Shown piece after piece: positions 1 to 8,083 of a DNA stretch of 64,000 nucleotides. The stretch comes from Chryseobacterium salipaludis (GTDB lineage: Bacteria; Bacteroidota; Bacteroidia; Flavobacteriales; Weeksellaceae), in contig NZ_JALHKS010000002.1 of the NCBI RefSeq assembly GCF_022968825.1, positions 124,001 to 188,000 of the forward strand. The letters are read 5' to 3'. Position numbers and translations under genes: made by a program. Position 1 is the first letter of the stretch; the number at the start of each line of letters is the position of its first letter. The notes beneath the pieces were generated by a model. The model saw only the letters and a program-made list of their open reading frames with translations. It was not told the DNA's origin and ran no database searches.

Positions 1-1
1 A

Positions 2-1462
2 ATTTCGCAGTATATTTTCGTACTGGTGATGATTTATTTTGCGGCACTATTGGCAGAACTCGCCGGGATTGAAGCGATTATCGGGGCCTTCCTGGCGGGA
101 TTGGCGTTAAACAAACTGATTCCGCACACCTCGTCGCTGATGAACCGCGTGGAATTTGTGGGGAACGCGATCTTCATTCCTTTCTTCCTGATCAGTGTGG
201 GAATGCTGATCGATTTTAAGGTATTCTTTAAAGATTTTGAAACCATCAAAGTAGCCGGCCTGATGATACTGATTTCCATCGGCGGGAAATATCTGGCTTC
301 AGTGGCGACACAAAAAAGTTTTTCCTATAAAAAGGCGGAAGGCGGCATTATCTTCGGTTTAAGTTCAGCCTCCGCGGCGGCTACACTGGCAACTGTTACG
401 GTCGGGTACAACATCATCATTGGGGAAACCGATCTGGGCGAGCCGATTCGTTTGCTGGATGAAAGTGTGCTGAACGGCAGTATTCTGCTCATCTTGGTCT
501 CGTGCACCATTTCATCTTTCGTTACGCAGAAAAATGCCGCGCTTCTGGTGGAGGCAGATAACGAGGAAACACTGACAGAAAGCAGTGATGAAACCGAAAA
601 TATTCTGCTGGCCGTCAATCATAAAAGCACCATCGATTCCATGACGAGCCTCGCGATGCTGCTCAAATCCAAAAAAGCCAGAGGCGACATCTACGCGCTG
701 AATATCATTAATGAAGAAAAAAACGAATCGTCGCGCAAGAACGCTGAAACATTGCTGGAACTTACGGTAGATACGGGTGCTGCCGCAGACGTCAAAATTA
801 CACCGCTCACTCGCTATGACAATGATATCATAACCGGGATTTCCAATGTAATCAAGGAATATAATATTACCGACCTGATGATTGGCATTGAGCCAGAAAA
901 AGGGTTCTCTCCAAGTCTGGTGTATAATCTGTACAGCGGATATCTGCGCAATAATACGGCGAATGTATTGGTGTATCATGCCATTCAGCCGGTGTCCACC
1001 TTGCAGCGGTACTTCGTTATTCTGCCGGAAAACGCGCACCGCGAGCCCGGTTTTTTCCACAGTTTGCTCAAGGTTTGGAATATTGGCCGGAATTCGGGAT
1101 CCAGTATTGAATTTTACGGCAGCGATGAAACCATTGCGGTAATCGAAAAGATTCGCCGGAAGGTGAATATCGAGGCCAGCTTTATTATTTTCAATGACTG
1201 GGATGCGCTGCAGAAATTATTTAATAAGATGAAGGAAAACGATGCACTGATTTTATTTATGGCGCAGCGTAACATGATTTCTTACCTCCCGCAGATGCGG
1301 CAACTACCGGATTACCTTAACAATAACTTCCGTGAGAAAAACTTCCTGCTGATTTATCCGAAATATGAAAACCGTCAAACCTATGCGAAGGATATCCGCG
1401 ATATCGGAAATGCCAGTGACTTTGTGGAAATCGGGAATATTGTGGGAAGGTTGTTTAAATAA
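2..1462 (+). CDS. Cation/proton antiporter with C-terminal USP-like domain (5' partial)
   Basis: The frame is open from base 2, so the start lies outside the window; 486 residues are visible. The first part has the hydrophobic segments and the run NAIFIPFFLISVGMLID typical of the last helices of CPA2 (KefB/NapA-like) Na+/H+ or K+/H+ antiporters in the inner membrane. From about residue 190 the protein is soluble, with two weak repeats resembling universal-stress-protein modules (ENILLAVNHK, DLMIGIEP), which in this family is a cytoplasmic regulatory tail. Family assignment is firm; the transported ion cannot be told. The gene ends before a strong bidirectional terminator and is convergent with the next gene. 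Confidence 0.85.
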   Translation: MSQYIFVLVMIYFAALLAELAGIEAIIGAFLAGLALNKLIPHTSSLMNRVEFVGNAIFIPFFLISVGMLIDFKVFFKDFETIKVAGLMILISIGGKYLASVATQKSFSYKKAEGGIIFGLSSASAAATLATVTVGYNIIIGETDLGEPIRLLDESVLNGSILLILVSCTISSFVTQKNAALLVEADNEETLTESSDETENILLAVNHKSTIDSMTSLAMLLKSKKARGDIYALNIINEEKNESSRKNAETLLELTVDTGAAADVKITPLTRYDNDIITGISNVIKEYNITDLMIGIEPEKGFSPSLVYNLYSGYLRNNTANVLVYHAIQPVSTLQRYFVILPENAHREPGFFHSLLKVWNIGRNSGSSIEFYGSDETIAVIEKIRRKVNIEASFIIFNDWDALQKLFNKMKENDALILFMAQRNMISYLPQMRQLPDYLNNNFREKNFLLIYPKYENRQTYAKDIRDIGNASDFVEIGNIVGRLFK

Positions 1463-1486
1463 ACTTCTCCACAGCAAATAAATAGT

Positions 1487-1522
1487 AAAGCCATTCTTCG
1501 ACAGGAATGGCTTTCAGTTTTT
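1487..1522. terminator. Bidirectional terminator between convergent genes
   Basis: Perfect 10-bp stem AAAGCCATTC / GAATGGCTTT (1487-1496, 1505-1514) with an 8-base loop and T-rich flank on the + strand. It lies between the antiporter stop and the minus-strand lipoprotein stop. Confidence 0.8.
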
Positions 1523-1540
1523 ATAAAGAAACGATTGTAT

Positions 1541-1858
1541 CTATATCGGTATAATAATCACGGTGCCCACGGCAATCAATCCGAGCAGAATGGAACCGAG
1601 CACGTCCGTTTTGCGCACCAAATGAATATCACTCCGCGGAATGGTGATCATTTCGCCCGATTTCAGTTTACCATAAATATTTTCCTGGTCCACTTTCACT
1701 ACTTTCATTTTCAGCACGCGGGCATCGTTGGTCTGCACTTCATAGCGTTGATACAGCTCGAGGGAATTATTCTGCATTGGCCGGTCTGGCGACACCACAC
1801 GGCTTTTGCACGAACTCAGCAGCAGAAGTACAATCAGAACAGGGAATATTTTTTTCAT
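1541..1858 (-). CDS. Small lipoprotein with C-terminal hydrophobic helix
   Basis: 105 residues. The N-terminus is a lipoprotein signal peptide with lipobox LLSSC (Cys17). The middle (YEVQTNDARVLKMKVVKVD, then a section ending SGEMITIPRSDIHLVRK) looks like a small beta-rich domain, and the last 20 residues form a hydrophobic segment. I do not recognise a named family. It is monocistronic, convergent with the antiporter. It probably sits on the periplasmic side of a membrane, with the C-terminal helix also in the membrane; this is inference. Confidence 0.7.
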   Translation of the reverse strand: MKKIFPVLIVLLLLSSCKSRVVSPDRPMQNNSLELYQRYEVQTNDARVLKMKVVKVDQENIYGKLKSGEMITIPRSDIHLVRKTDVLGSILLGLIAVGTVIIIPI

Positions 1859-1912
1859 GGTCGTTTATTTTTTTCAAATGTAAGAAATTAATGAAGCTGC
1901 ACCGCAGCAATC

Positions 1913-3133
1913 CTAGTGTTCAGCGGATTTCGAATTCAAATCCTGTGCTATCAGCCAGGCTTCGCTCCAGCAGGCCTGAAAATTGAAGCCTCCGGTCACG
2001 GCATCAATGTCGAGTACTTCGCCGGCAATATAAAAATCCGGTAACACACGCGACTGCATGGTGCGAAAATCAATTTCTTTTAAGCTCACACCACCGGCGG
2101 TGACAAACTCCTCTTTGAAGGTAGATTTTCCGTTCACCTGCATGCGGTGGGCTGTCAGCAAAGTAAGAAGCGCTTGCCGTTCCACCGCGGACACATCCGA
2201 AATAATTTTATCCGGATTTATTTTGGCTTCCTGCAAAACGTAGTTCCAGAACCGATTGGTCAGGTCAAAGAGTTTTGATTTGCCAACGCTCTTTTTCGGA
2301 TGCTGCTGACGGTAAGCCAGCCACTGCTGTTCCGCCGTTTCCAAATCAACGCCTACAAAATTGACTATAATTTCAAACTGGTATTGCAACGCGGCCAATT
2401 CGCGTGCTTTCCATGCCGACAATTTCAGCACAGCCGGTCCGGAAAGTCCCCAATGCGTAATCAGCAACGGTCCCGAATCCGACGCCTTTAAGGAAGGAAT
2501 ACGCACCTCCGCCTCCGGGAAACTGGTTCCCATCAGGTCATTTAGTACTTTGTTCTTAATATTAAACGTAAAAAGTGAGGGTACTGCCGGAATAAGCTGA
2601 TGTCCCAGAGATTCCAGCAATCGCACCGATTTAGGAGTGCTGCCGGTGGCGTACACCACAATATCCGCGGTATAGATTGCACCGGTAGTAATGACCTCGT
2701 AGCCGGCGCCTGCAGGATTGATAGCGGTTACCGTTTGTTTTGTATGTATTTTAAATCCTTTTTGGCGGACCTCATGTAATAAAACATCGATGATGGTCTG
2801 TGACGAATCAGACACGGGAAAAATACGGCCGTCCTCTTCGGTGTGGGTTTCCACGCCGCGTTGTTCCAGCCAGTCCAGCATATCAGCCGGCTGAAATTTA
2901 TGGAATACCGAACGCAACTCTTTATGGCCGCGCGGATAAAACTGCACCAATTCGCGCGGGTCAAAGCAGGCGTGCGTCACATTGCAACGTCCGCCGCCGG
3001 ACACTTTTACTTTTTGGAGAACCTCTGAATTCTGCTCCAGGATGGTGGCCTCGTATTTTGTTTCATCAAGGTTGGCCGCACAGAAAAATCCTGCTGCGCC
3101 GCCACCGATGATGATGATTTTCTTCTTGGACAT
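1913..3133 (-). CDS. BaiN/HI0933-family FAD-dependent oxidoreductase
   Basis: 406 residues from the ATG at 3133. A longer frame to 3235 exists, but its first 34 residues are not family-like, and MSKKKIIIIGGGAAG is the usual start. It shows the N-terminal dinucleotide-binding motif GGGAAGFFCA, the family motif KVSGGGRCNVTH, an internal THWGLSGPAVLKLS motif and the C-terminal FAD-contact stretch AGEVLDIDAVTGGFN. These are the hallmarks of the HI0933/BaiN (aminoacetone oxidase-like) flavoproteins. The physiological substrate is unknown for most members. It is a cytoplasmic single gene, divergent from the thioesterase. Confidence 0.88.
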   Translation of the reverse strand: MSKKKIIIIGGGAAGFFCAANLDETKYEATILEQNSEVLQKVKVSGGGRCNVTHACFDPRELVQFYPRGHKELRSVFHKFQPADMLDWLEQRGVETHTEEDGRIFPVSDSSQTIIDVLLHEVRQKGFKIHTKQTVTAINPAGAGYEVITTGAIYTADIVVYATGSTPKSVRLLESLGHQLIPAVPSLFTFNIKNKVLNDLMGTSFPEAEVRIPSLKASDSGPLLITHWGLSGPAVLKLSAWKARELAALQYQFEIIVNFVGVDLETAEQQWLAYRQQHPKKSVGKSKLFDLTNRFWNYVLQEAKINPDKIISDVSAVERQALLTLLTAHRMQVNGKSTFKEEFVTAGGVSLKEIDFRTMQSRVLPDFYIAGEVLDIDAVTGGFNFQACWSEAWLIAQDLNSKSAEH

Positions 3134-3260
3134 AGTAAAGATTGTAGTGCTGCCTTTCTTTGCCAGGGCAGAGTTGCAGACAACGCTGCAAAAATACCAC
3201 TTTTCCAGCCCATGTTTAATGCGTATTTTTACCATTCAGAACGGCTGTTGTTAAAATAGC

Positions 3261-3344
3261 ACGGCCTGCGCCCCGACTTGAACGGAAATCCTTTTTGCCG
3301 GAACGGCAAAAAGATTGGGAGTGGAAGGCGGAAAAAGGCGCCCA
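3261..3344. repeat. Structured intergenic element with nested inverted repeats
   Basis: A 10-bp perfect inverted repeat CTTTTTGCCG-GAA-CGGCAAAAAG (3291-3313) is extended by AATC/ATT and enclosed by a second pair, GCGCC (3268-3272) with GGCGC (3337-3341). It is not followed by a proper T-tract and lies upstream of the thioesterase, so it is not an ordinary terminator. It may be a dispersed repeat or a structured leader RNA. Confidence 0.45.
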
Positions 3345-3359
3345 AATAAAAATAACTCT

Positions 3360-3899
3360 ATGGCTGATTTTCATTATAAATTTGAAGTGCGCTGGAGCGA
3401 TATTGACGCGAACCGGCACCTGGCAAACTCCTCGTATGTGGAATATTGCGCGCAAACACGAATGGCTTTTATGAACACCCATAAAATGGGTTTGCGGGAA
3501 CTGACACGCTGGGGAATCGGACCTGTTATTCTGCACGAACGGTATTCTTTTTTCAAGGAAATTTATGCAGACCAGACTGTTTTCGTAACGGCAGAAATCG
3601 CGGGAATGTCGGAGGACGCGAGTATTTATCAGTTTCTGCATAAATTCTATCTGCCGGACGGTACGCACTGCGCAACAGCAGAAGCCACCGGTGTCTGGAT
3701 TGATACGATGCTGAGAAAATCCACCACGCCGCCGGACGATGTGCTGGAAGTGCTGCAGGAATACTCGGGCGACCATATCAAAACGCTGACGCGGCAGGAC
3801 CTGAAGGATTTGCCCTTCAAGCCGCAGGATGTGGAACCGTTCCACAAGCGCAATACCTTCACCTGGAGGAAAAATACCGGTGAAAAACCTACTGAATAA
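3360..3899 (+). CDS. Acyl-CoA thioesterase, hotdog (4HBT) fold
   Basis: 179 residues from the ATG at 3360; an upstream TTG at 3315 only adds low-complexity residues. The N-terminus YKFEVRWSDIDANRHLANSSYV is the 4-hydroxybenzoyl-CoA thioesterase signature, with the catalytic Asp in SDID and the RHLAN turn. Length is a little above the usual 130-150 because of a C-terminal tail rich in Asp/Lys. It should hydrolyse acyl-CoA thioesters in the cytoplasm; the acyl chain is unknown. thiL starts 6 bases after its stop, so the two are probably cotranscribed, although no functional link is obvious. Confidence 0.85.
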   Translation: MADFHYKFEVRWSDIDANRHLANSSYVEYCAQTRMAFMNTHKMGLRELTRWGIGPVILHERYSFFKEIYADQTVFVTAEIAGMSEDASIYQFLHKFYLPDGTHCATAEATGVWIDTMLRKSTTPPDDVLEVLQEYSGDHIKTLTRQDLKDLPFKPQDVEPFHKRNTFTWRKNTGEKPTE

Positions 3900-3905
3900 A
3901 ATACC

Positions 3906-4970
3906 ATGACCGAAGATAAAAATCCACAACTGACACCGGTTTCCGAATATGGGGAATTCGGACTGATTAAGCACCTGACGGAACATTTTGCGCCGCTGAA
4001 TGAATCTTCTGAAACGGGTGTTGGCGATGATTGCGCCATCATTGATCCGAAAGGGAAAAAGGTGGTACTTTCTACCGATACACTGGCAGAAGGCGTTCAC
4101 TTCAATCTCGGCTACGTGCCGCTGAAGCATCTGGGCTACAAAGCAGTGGTGGTGAACCTGAGCGATATTGCTGCAATGAATGCGCAGGCTACGCAGATTC
4201 TGGTTTCTATCGCGGCATCAAACCGTTTTCCGGTGGAAGCGTTTGAAGAATTGTATGCAGGTATTGCCCTCGCCTGCAAGCATTACAACGTGGATCTGGT
4301 TGGTGGCGACACCACCAGTTCGCAGGCCGGACTGGTCATGACGCTCACGGCAGTGGGCCTGGCTGAGACGCAGGAAATCACAACCCGCCGCGGTGCGAAG
4401 CCGAATGACCTGCTGGTGGTAACGGGTGATCTGGGCGGGGCTTATCTGGGTCTGCAGATTCTGGAGCGCGAGCACAGCGTGTATCTGGCCAACCCGAATA
4501 TGCAGCCGGAGATGGAAGGGTATGATTATATTTTGCAAAGACAATTAAAACCGGAAGCGCGTACCGATGTATGGGAAACGCTGAAGCAACTTGAAGTGCA
4601 GCCAACGTCTATGATCGATATTTCGGATGGGCTGTCCTCTGAAACGCTGCATCTGTCTGACCAAAGTGAAGTTGGTTTTCATATTTACGAAGAAAAAATC
4701 CCGCTGGACCCACTTACCATGCTGACGGCTGATGAACTGAACCTGAATCCGGTGATGTGTGCCCTGAATGGCGGTGAAGATTACGAACTGCTGTTTACCA
4801 TTGCGCCCGGCGATTTTGACAAGATTCGGAATCATCCCGATTTCACGGTGATCGGTCACGCAGTGGATAAATCACAGGGCAACTATCTGGTGGCACGCGG
4901 CAGCAATGAGCTGGTAGCGCTGAATGCACAAGGCTGGGATGCATACCTGAAAAAGCAGGGAGGCAACTAA
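3906..4970 (+). CDS. thiL: Thiamine-monophosphate kinase
   Basis: 354 residues. ThiL phosphorylates thiamine monophosphate to thiamine diphosphate with ATP, the last step of cofactor synthesis, in the cytoplasm. Family marks in order: GVGDDCAIID near residue 38, the substrate motif STDTLAEGVHF, KAVVVNLSDIAAMNA, VGGDTT, the nucleotide-binding DLGGAYLGL, ISDGLSSE, and NGGEDYELLFT near the C-terminus. Length is slightly above the enterobacterial enzyme. It is the second gene of a pair with the thioesterase and is followed by a hairpin terminator. No TPP riboswitch is visible upstream. Confidence 0.95.
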   Translation: MTEDKNPQLTPVSEYGEFGLIKHLTEHFAPLNESSETGVGDDCAIIDPKGKKVVLSTDTLAEGVHFNLGYVPLKHLGYKAVVVNLSDIAAMNAQATQILVSIAASNRFPVEAFEELYAGIALACKHYNVDLVGGDTTSSQAGLVMTLTAVGLAETQEITTRRGAKPNDLLVVTGDLGGAYLGLQILEREHSVYLANPNMQPEMEGYDYILQRQLKPEARTDVWETLKQLEVQPTSMIDISDGLSSETLHLSDQSEVGFHIYEEKIPLDPLTMLTADELNLNPVMCALNGGEDYELLFTIAPGDFDKIRNHPDFTVIGHAVDKSQGNYLVARGSNELVALNAQGWDAYLKKQGGN

Positions 4971-4987
4971 TCCATTTCTATTTATAA

Positions 4988-5018
4988 GGGCCGGTATTTT
5001 TAAAATAGCCGGCTCTTT
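4988..5018 (+). terminator. Terminator after thiL
   Basis: Interrupted inverted repeat GGGCCGGTATTTT / AAAATAGCCGGCTC followed by TTTT. It directly follows the thiL stop. Confidence 0.65.
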
Positions 5019-5070
5019 TATGTAATAGCGGTTGCGGCCTATTCGGCAGAAACGGCACAAAAGCACGATA

Positions 5071-5135
5071 ATGCCGCTCCATGCATTACTCATGCACTAT
5101 CCATGCTTCAGCCATGCCTTTGCCATACTTCACCC
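5071..5135. repeat. Degenerate 11-bp tandem repeat (ATGCnnnnnCC)
   Basis: Five consecutive 11-base units from 5081 (ATGCATTACTC, ATGCACTATCC, ATGCTTCAGCC, ATGCCTTTGCC, ATACTTCACCC), preceded by one 10-base unit at 5071 (ATGCCGCTCC). Only the ATGC start and the CC end are kept. It lies just 3' of the RAYT transposase gene. Confidence 0.6.
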
Positions 5136-5150
5136 GGGTTGCGGCAACAT

Positions 5151-5738
5151 TTATTTCAGGCTGCTGAATTTATCTTCCGGCCAGCGCTTTGGATTTTCTC
5201 TGATATAGTTTGAAATTCTTTCGTAAGCCTGCTCATTCCGGATGATATGCTCGTAATAGTTTCTTTGCCAGATTTTAAAATTTAATGATTTGATTTTTTC
5301 TGCTGTCGGGGCGAATTGCAATTCGCCTCGACAATCTGATTTCATTTCTTCATCAATTATCAAATCCTTTATTTTCTTGATGGTGGCTATTTTAAATCCT
5401 ATTATGATGGATCCTACTGTTTGCGAGGGTGATTGAAATTTCCCGACTTGATTATTTCCTTTTTTAAAGGTGATCTCGATGATGGAATGAAAGTGATTCG
5501 GCATAACTACGAATTCGTGTAAGGCCACATTATCCCGTATTTCACTTGTCTGCTGCCACGCTGCATGTGCAATCGCTCCGAATTGGTTTAAACGCATTTC
5601 TCCGTCTGCAATTTCTCCAAATAAGTGCGCCCGGTGCTGACAACAGATGGTGATAAAATACAGTCCTTCGAGGCTATAATCATAACCTTTCAGACGGATC
5701 GACCGCCGGTGGTGTTCCTGCGGATTGTAATTACTCAT
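5151..5738 (-). CDS. REP-associated tyrosine transposase (RAYT, IS200-like Y1 family)
   Basis: 195 residues. N-terminus HHRRSIRLKGYDYS followed by YFITICCQ, the HUH motif MPNHFHSI (His82, His84) and the catalytic Tyr in QRNYYEHIIR (161/162), ending with YIRENPKRWPED. These are the signatures of single-domain Y1 transposases of the RAYT group, which cut and join single-stranded DNA at REP-like hairpins. The gene appears intact. Its own sequence contains a 28-bp near-perfect palindrome that encodes the insert SDCRGELQFAPT (residues 134-145). It stands alone, with no flanking left/right IS ends visible, in keeping with a domesticated RAYT. Confidence 0.88.
   Translation of the reverse strand: MSNYNPQEHHRRSIRLKGYDYSLEGLYFITICCQHRAHLFGEIADGEMRLNQFGAIAHAAWQQTSEIRDNVALHEFVVMPNHFHSIIEITFKKGNNQVGKFQSPSQTVGSIIIGFKIATIKKIKDLIIDEEMKSDCRGELQFAPTAEKIKSLNFKIWQRNYYEHIIRNEQAYERISNYIRENPKRWPEDKFSSLK
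5305..5332. repeat. REP-like palindrome inside the RAYT gene
   Basis: The two arms are GTCGGGGCGAATTG (5305-5318) and CAATTCGCCTCGAC (5319-5332), nearly perfect complements with a single G/T discordance. As + strand RNA or ssDNA the odd pair is a G.U/G.T wobble. It is read in frame in the transposase. It resembles the hairpins that RAYT enzymes recognise. Confidence 0.75.
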
Positions 5739-5868
5739 TTTATGCTGCTATTTGGATTCACAATAAAATAAGAGGAAGTCTGAAAAGCCGTTTCAAATGT
5801 GCCGTCGAAATTTAAATCGCCGCGAGGAGGTCGTTGAAAGAATTTCATTGAACAATGGCGATGCTGTA

Positions 5869-6315
5869 CTACTCTACCAAAATAGTATACAAGCCGGTTT
5901 GCGGATTCACCTGGTAATCTGCATTGAGAACAGAAATCTTTTTGTATTCCGTGTAACTGTTGCATTCGCCTTCTTTTCGTTCGGCTTCTACCTGCAGGTT
6001 AAATAATTCCACATCGCCAACTTTCACCAGCGCATGTACTGTTTCGGTCTTCCAGCCGATAGAACCGATTTCGATAAGGTTGCGATTATTTTCTTTGATA
6101 AATCTAAATTCCAGCGGCTGGTTATTGTTCAGCGTATTGACTATTTTAATTTTATCCGGGTCGAAAGTTCCGTTGGTAAAGAGATTTTCGAGCGTATTTT
6201 TATCCACTACATTGAACGTTAATGGTGCCGCCGGCGTGAAACTCTCACCGCAATCTCTGGTGCAGTTTTGAAAGGCCAGCAACAGCACTAAAAGCAAAAA
6301 AGATAATTTTTTCAT
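5869..6315 (-). CDS. Putative lipoprotein, function unknown
   Basis: 148 residues from the ATG at 6315 (a TTG three bases upstream is the alternative). The signal peptide KKLSFLLLVLLLAFQNC has Cys near position 18 as the lipidation site. The rest is a soluble, beta-rich domain with Cys residues at about 22 and 117 that could form a disulphide (CGESF and GECNSY). I recognise no named family. It is monocistronic and probably envelope-anchored. Confidence 0.65.
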   Translation of the reverse strand: MKKLSFLLLVLLLAFQNCTRDCGESFTPAAPLTFNVVDKNTLENLFTNGTFDPDKIKIVNTLNNNQPLEFRFIKENNRNLIEIGSIGWKTETVHALVKVGDVELFNLQVEAERKEGECNSYTEYKKISVLNADYQVNPQTGLYTILVE

Positions 6316-6403
6316 CAAAAAAATATTTATTGAAAGTATTTTAACGGCGGCGGTGAAAATTATGTTCTCAAAAGAAATAAAGCGGAGCTACCGAGCGAGG
6401 AGT

Positions 6404-6433
6404 AAGGGCGAACAGCGCGAAATGTCCGCCCTT
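6404..6433. repeat. GC-rich inverted repeat in intergenic DNA
   Basis: AAGGGCG (6404-6410) and CGCCCTT (6427-6433) with a 16-base interior. It lies 3' of the SH3-like gene on the minus strand but has no clear T-tract, so it is a weak terminator candidate or a repeat remnant. Confidence 0.35.
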
Positions 6434-6451
6434 GAAAACAATAGCTGAAAC

Positions 6452-7390
6452 TTATTCCTGCTCGTAGACTTTAAATTTCTGGTTGCTGCTGTCGAAAACA
6501 ATAGCGAGTTTACCGTACTCATAATTCAGGATGAGTCCGTCGTGCGGTGAGGCATAAAACTCGTCGGAATCCATGTATACCGAGGCTCCCTTGCGGAAAG
6601 AGTTGATGCGCACCTTATCATTATAGTCCGCGGCATAGGCCAGGTACGGATCTTTGGTCGCGGCATTGGTGCAGATAATAAGCAGCCTGGAAGTTTGTTT
6701 TTCATTGTTATCCAGAACAACCGCGACGTCTGTTATTTTATCGCCATCGAAATCGCCGTAACTGATGGCATATTTGGCGCGGTCGGCATTTTGGGTAAGG
6801 CTGTAGCTCGTGCTGTTTGAATAGTTATTATCTGTAATCAGCTTTTTGGTTTTGGACGCCAGCTTGGCAAACTGCGGCAATGAGAATGATTTTTTGTACT
6901 GTTCGAATTCATAATGGCTCACGAGGACCGAACTTGTCACGTAATACGGCTGTGACATATTGGTATTATCAGGCTTGGAAAGGTAGACGGTGGCATACTG
7001 CCCGTCCGATTTACTGTTGTCCACATACACCGCGTCACCGAATTTCAGGGTGCCTGCCTGGGAAGAAGTGGAGGGCGCGGTGCGGAGGTAGGCATCATTC
7101 GCAATCACGTACTGCAGCTCAATCGGGTCATACTCTTCGCCATATTCGTTAACAGTTTTCTGCGGTTCCTGAACGATTACAGAATCTTTTTTCGCGGGGA
7201 GCGAATCAACCACGGTGGCCTCTACTTTTGTTTCCTCCTTACTCGCTTCTTTTTTATTGCCGAAAATGGTGTACAACAAGGCTCCCACGGCGATGACCAT
7301 GGCTACAATGGCAATAATCATAAAGGTTTTGTTGCGATCCTGCGGGCTAGGCGGTGTAGGCGAAGGTGGCGGTGTGTTAAGGTTTTCCAT
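6452..7390 (-). CDS. Membrane-anchored protein with SH3-like domain
   Basis: 312 residues. A proline-rich cytoplasmic N-terminus (TPPPSPTPPSPQ) leads to one transmembrane helix (about 24-43) and an acidic/lysine linker. A bacterial SH3-like segment (YVIANDAYLRTAPSTSSQ, then GDAVYVD) spans about 95-160. The C-terminal domain carries SYGDFDGDKITDVAVVLDN, which looks like an FG-GAP/VCBS-type Asp-rich loop that may bind calcium. The extracytoplasmic part could bind cell-wall or protein ligands. No catalytic residues are apparent. It is monocistronic. Confidence 0.65.
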   Translation of the reverse strand: MENLNTPPPSPTPPSPQDRNKTFMIIAIVAMVIAVGALLYTIFGNKKEASKEETKVEATVVDSLPAKKDSVIVQEPQKTVNEYGEEYDPIELQYVIANDAYLRTAPSTSSQAGTLKFGDAVYVDNSKSDGQYATVYLSKPDNTNMSQPYYVTSSVLVSHYEFEQYKKSFSLPQFAKLASKTKKLITDNNYSNSTSYSLTQNADRAKYAISYGDFDGDKITDVAVVLDNNEKQTSRLLIICTNAATKDPYLAYAADYNDKVRINSFRKGASVYMDSDEFYASPHDGLILNYEYGKLAIVFDSSNQKFKVYEQE

Positions 7391-7586
7391 AAATGTATTT
7401 TAAATGTGATGTTTTTAAAAATATTATTCTATTTCTGTTTAAATTTAATATAAAATATTCAATCAGCGGCGGCTTACCCAGATTTTTATATTTACCCAGA
7501 TTTTATTTTATGTTAAAAACAGTTAAATATACAGGCGGATGTTATTTTGTGCATGATACTTCCATATAAAAGCCAGAGACACTTTT

Positions 7587-7988
7587 ATGGAAACAACTCT
7601 TCTCACCACTTTGCGATCCTTCATGCGGCACCGGGCTTACCGGCATCTGATGTTTGTTTCTGTACTTACGCTGATCGTAGGCATGGTCGCCATGCACTAT
7701 CTGGAAGGCTGGAGTTGGCTGGACGGGCTGTATTTTTCAGTAAGCACAGTAACTACGACCGGTTATGGTGACTTATACCCCGAAACCACGAACGGAAAGC
7801 TTTTCGTGGTCTTTTATCAGATTATAAGTGTAGGTATTATTCTGTTATTTTTTAATACGATTTACCAGCACTTCGCTGATGTAAAGAACAGCCAGCGCAT
7901 CCGGCATTACCGCCACAAGAAAATGGTCAAAAGAGCCATGCGGGAACAGAAAAGGAGGGAGCAAAAAGAGAAAAATACGCACAACTAA
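7587..7988 (+). CDS. Two-TM potassium channel
   Basis: 133 residues. Helix 1 (about 21-38), pore loop with the selectivity filter TTTGYGD (56-62), helix 2 (about 72-92), then a strongly basic C-terminal tail (RHYRHKKMVKRAMREQKRREQ). This is the minimal Ion_trans_2 (KcsA/MthK-pore) architecture without an RCK domain. It would form tetramers in the inner membrane and conduct K+. The basic tail may gate by binding lipid headgroups or nucleic acid, but that is speculation. mgtE follows about 95 bases downstream. Confidence 0.9.
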   Translation: METTLLTTLRSFMRHRAYRHLMFVSVLTLIVGMVAMHYLEGWSWLDGLYFSVSTVTTTGYGDLYPETTNGKLFVVFYQIISVGIILLFFNTIYQHFADVKNSQRIRHYRHKKMVKRAMREQKRREQKEKNTHN

Positions 7989-8083
7989 TAGACAATCAGT
8001 TTTTCCTGCACCGCAACTTTCAGGTCGCTGGTACCCTATTTGTACCTGCCTCCTCGACAACAACCCAATAAAAAATGTAAACT

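Noticed and set aside
3870-3906. TPP riboswitch for thiL
   Set aside because: thiL starts 6 bases after the upstream gene and no THI-box sequence is present.
5081-5135. CRISPR array
   Set aside because: Units are 11 bases, degenerate and without spacers; no cas genes in the window.
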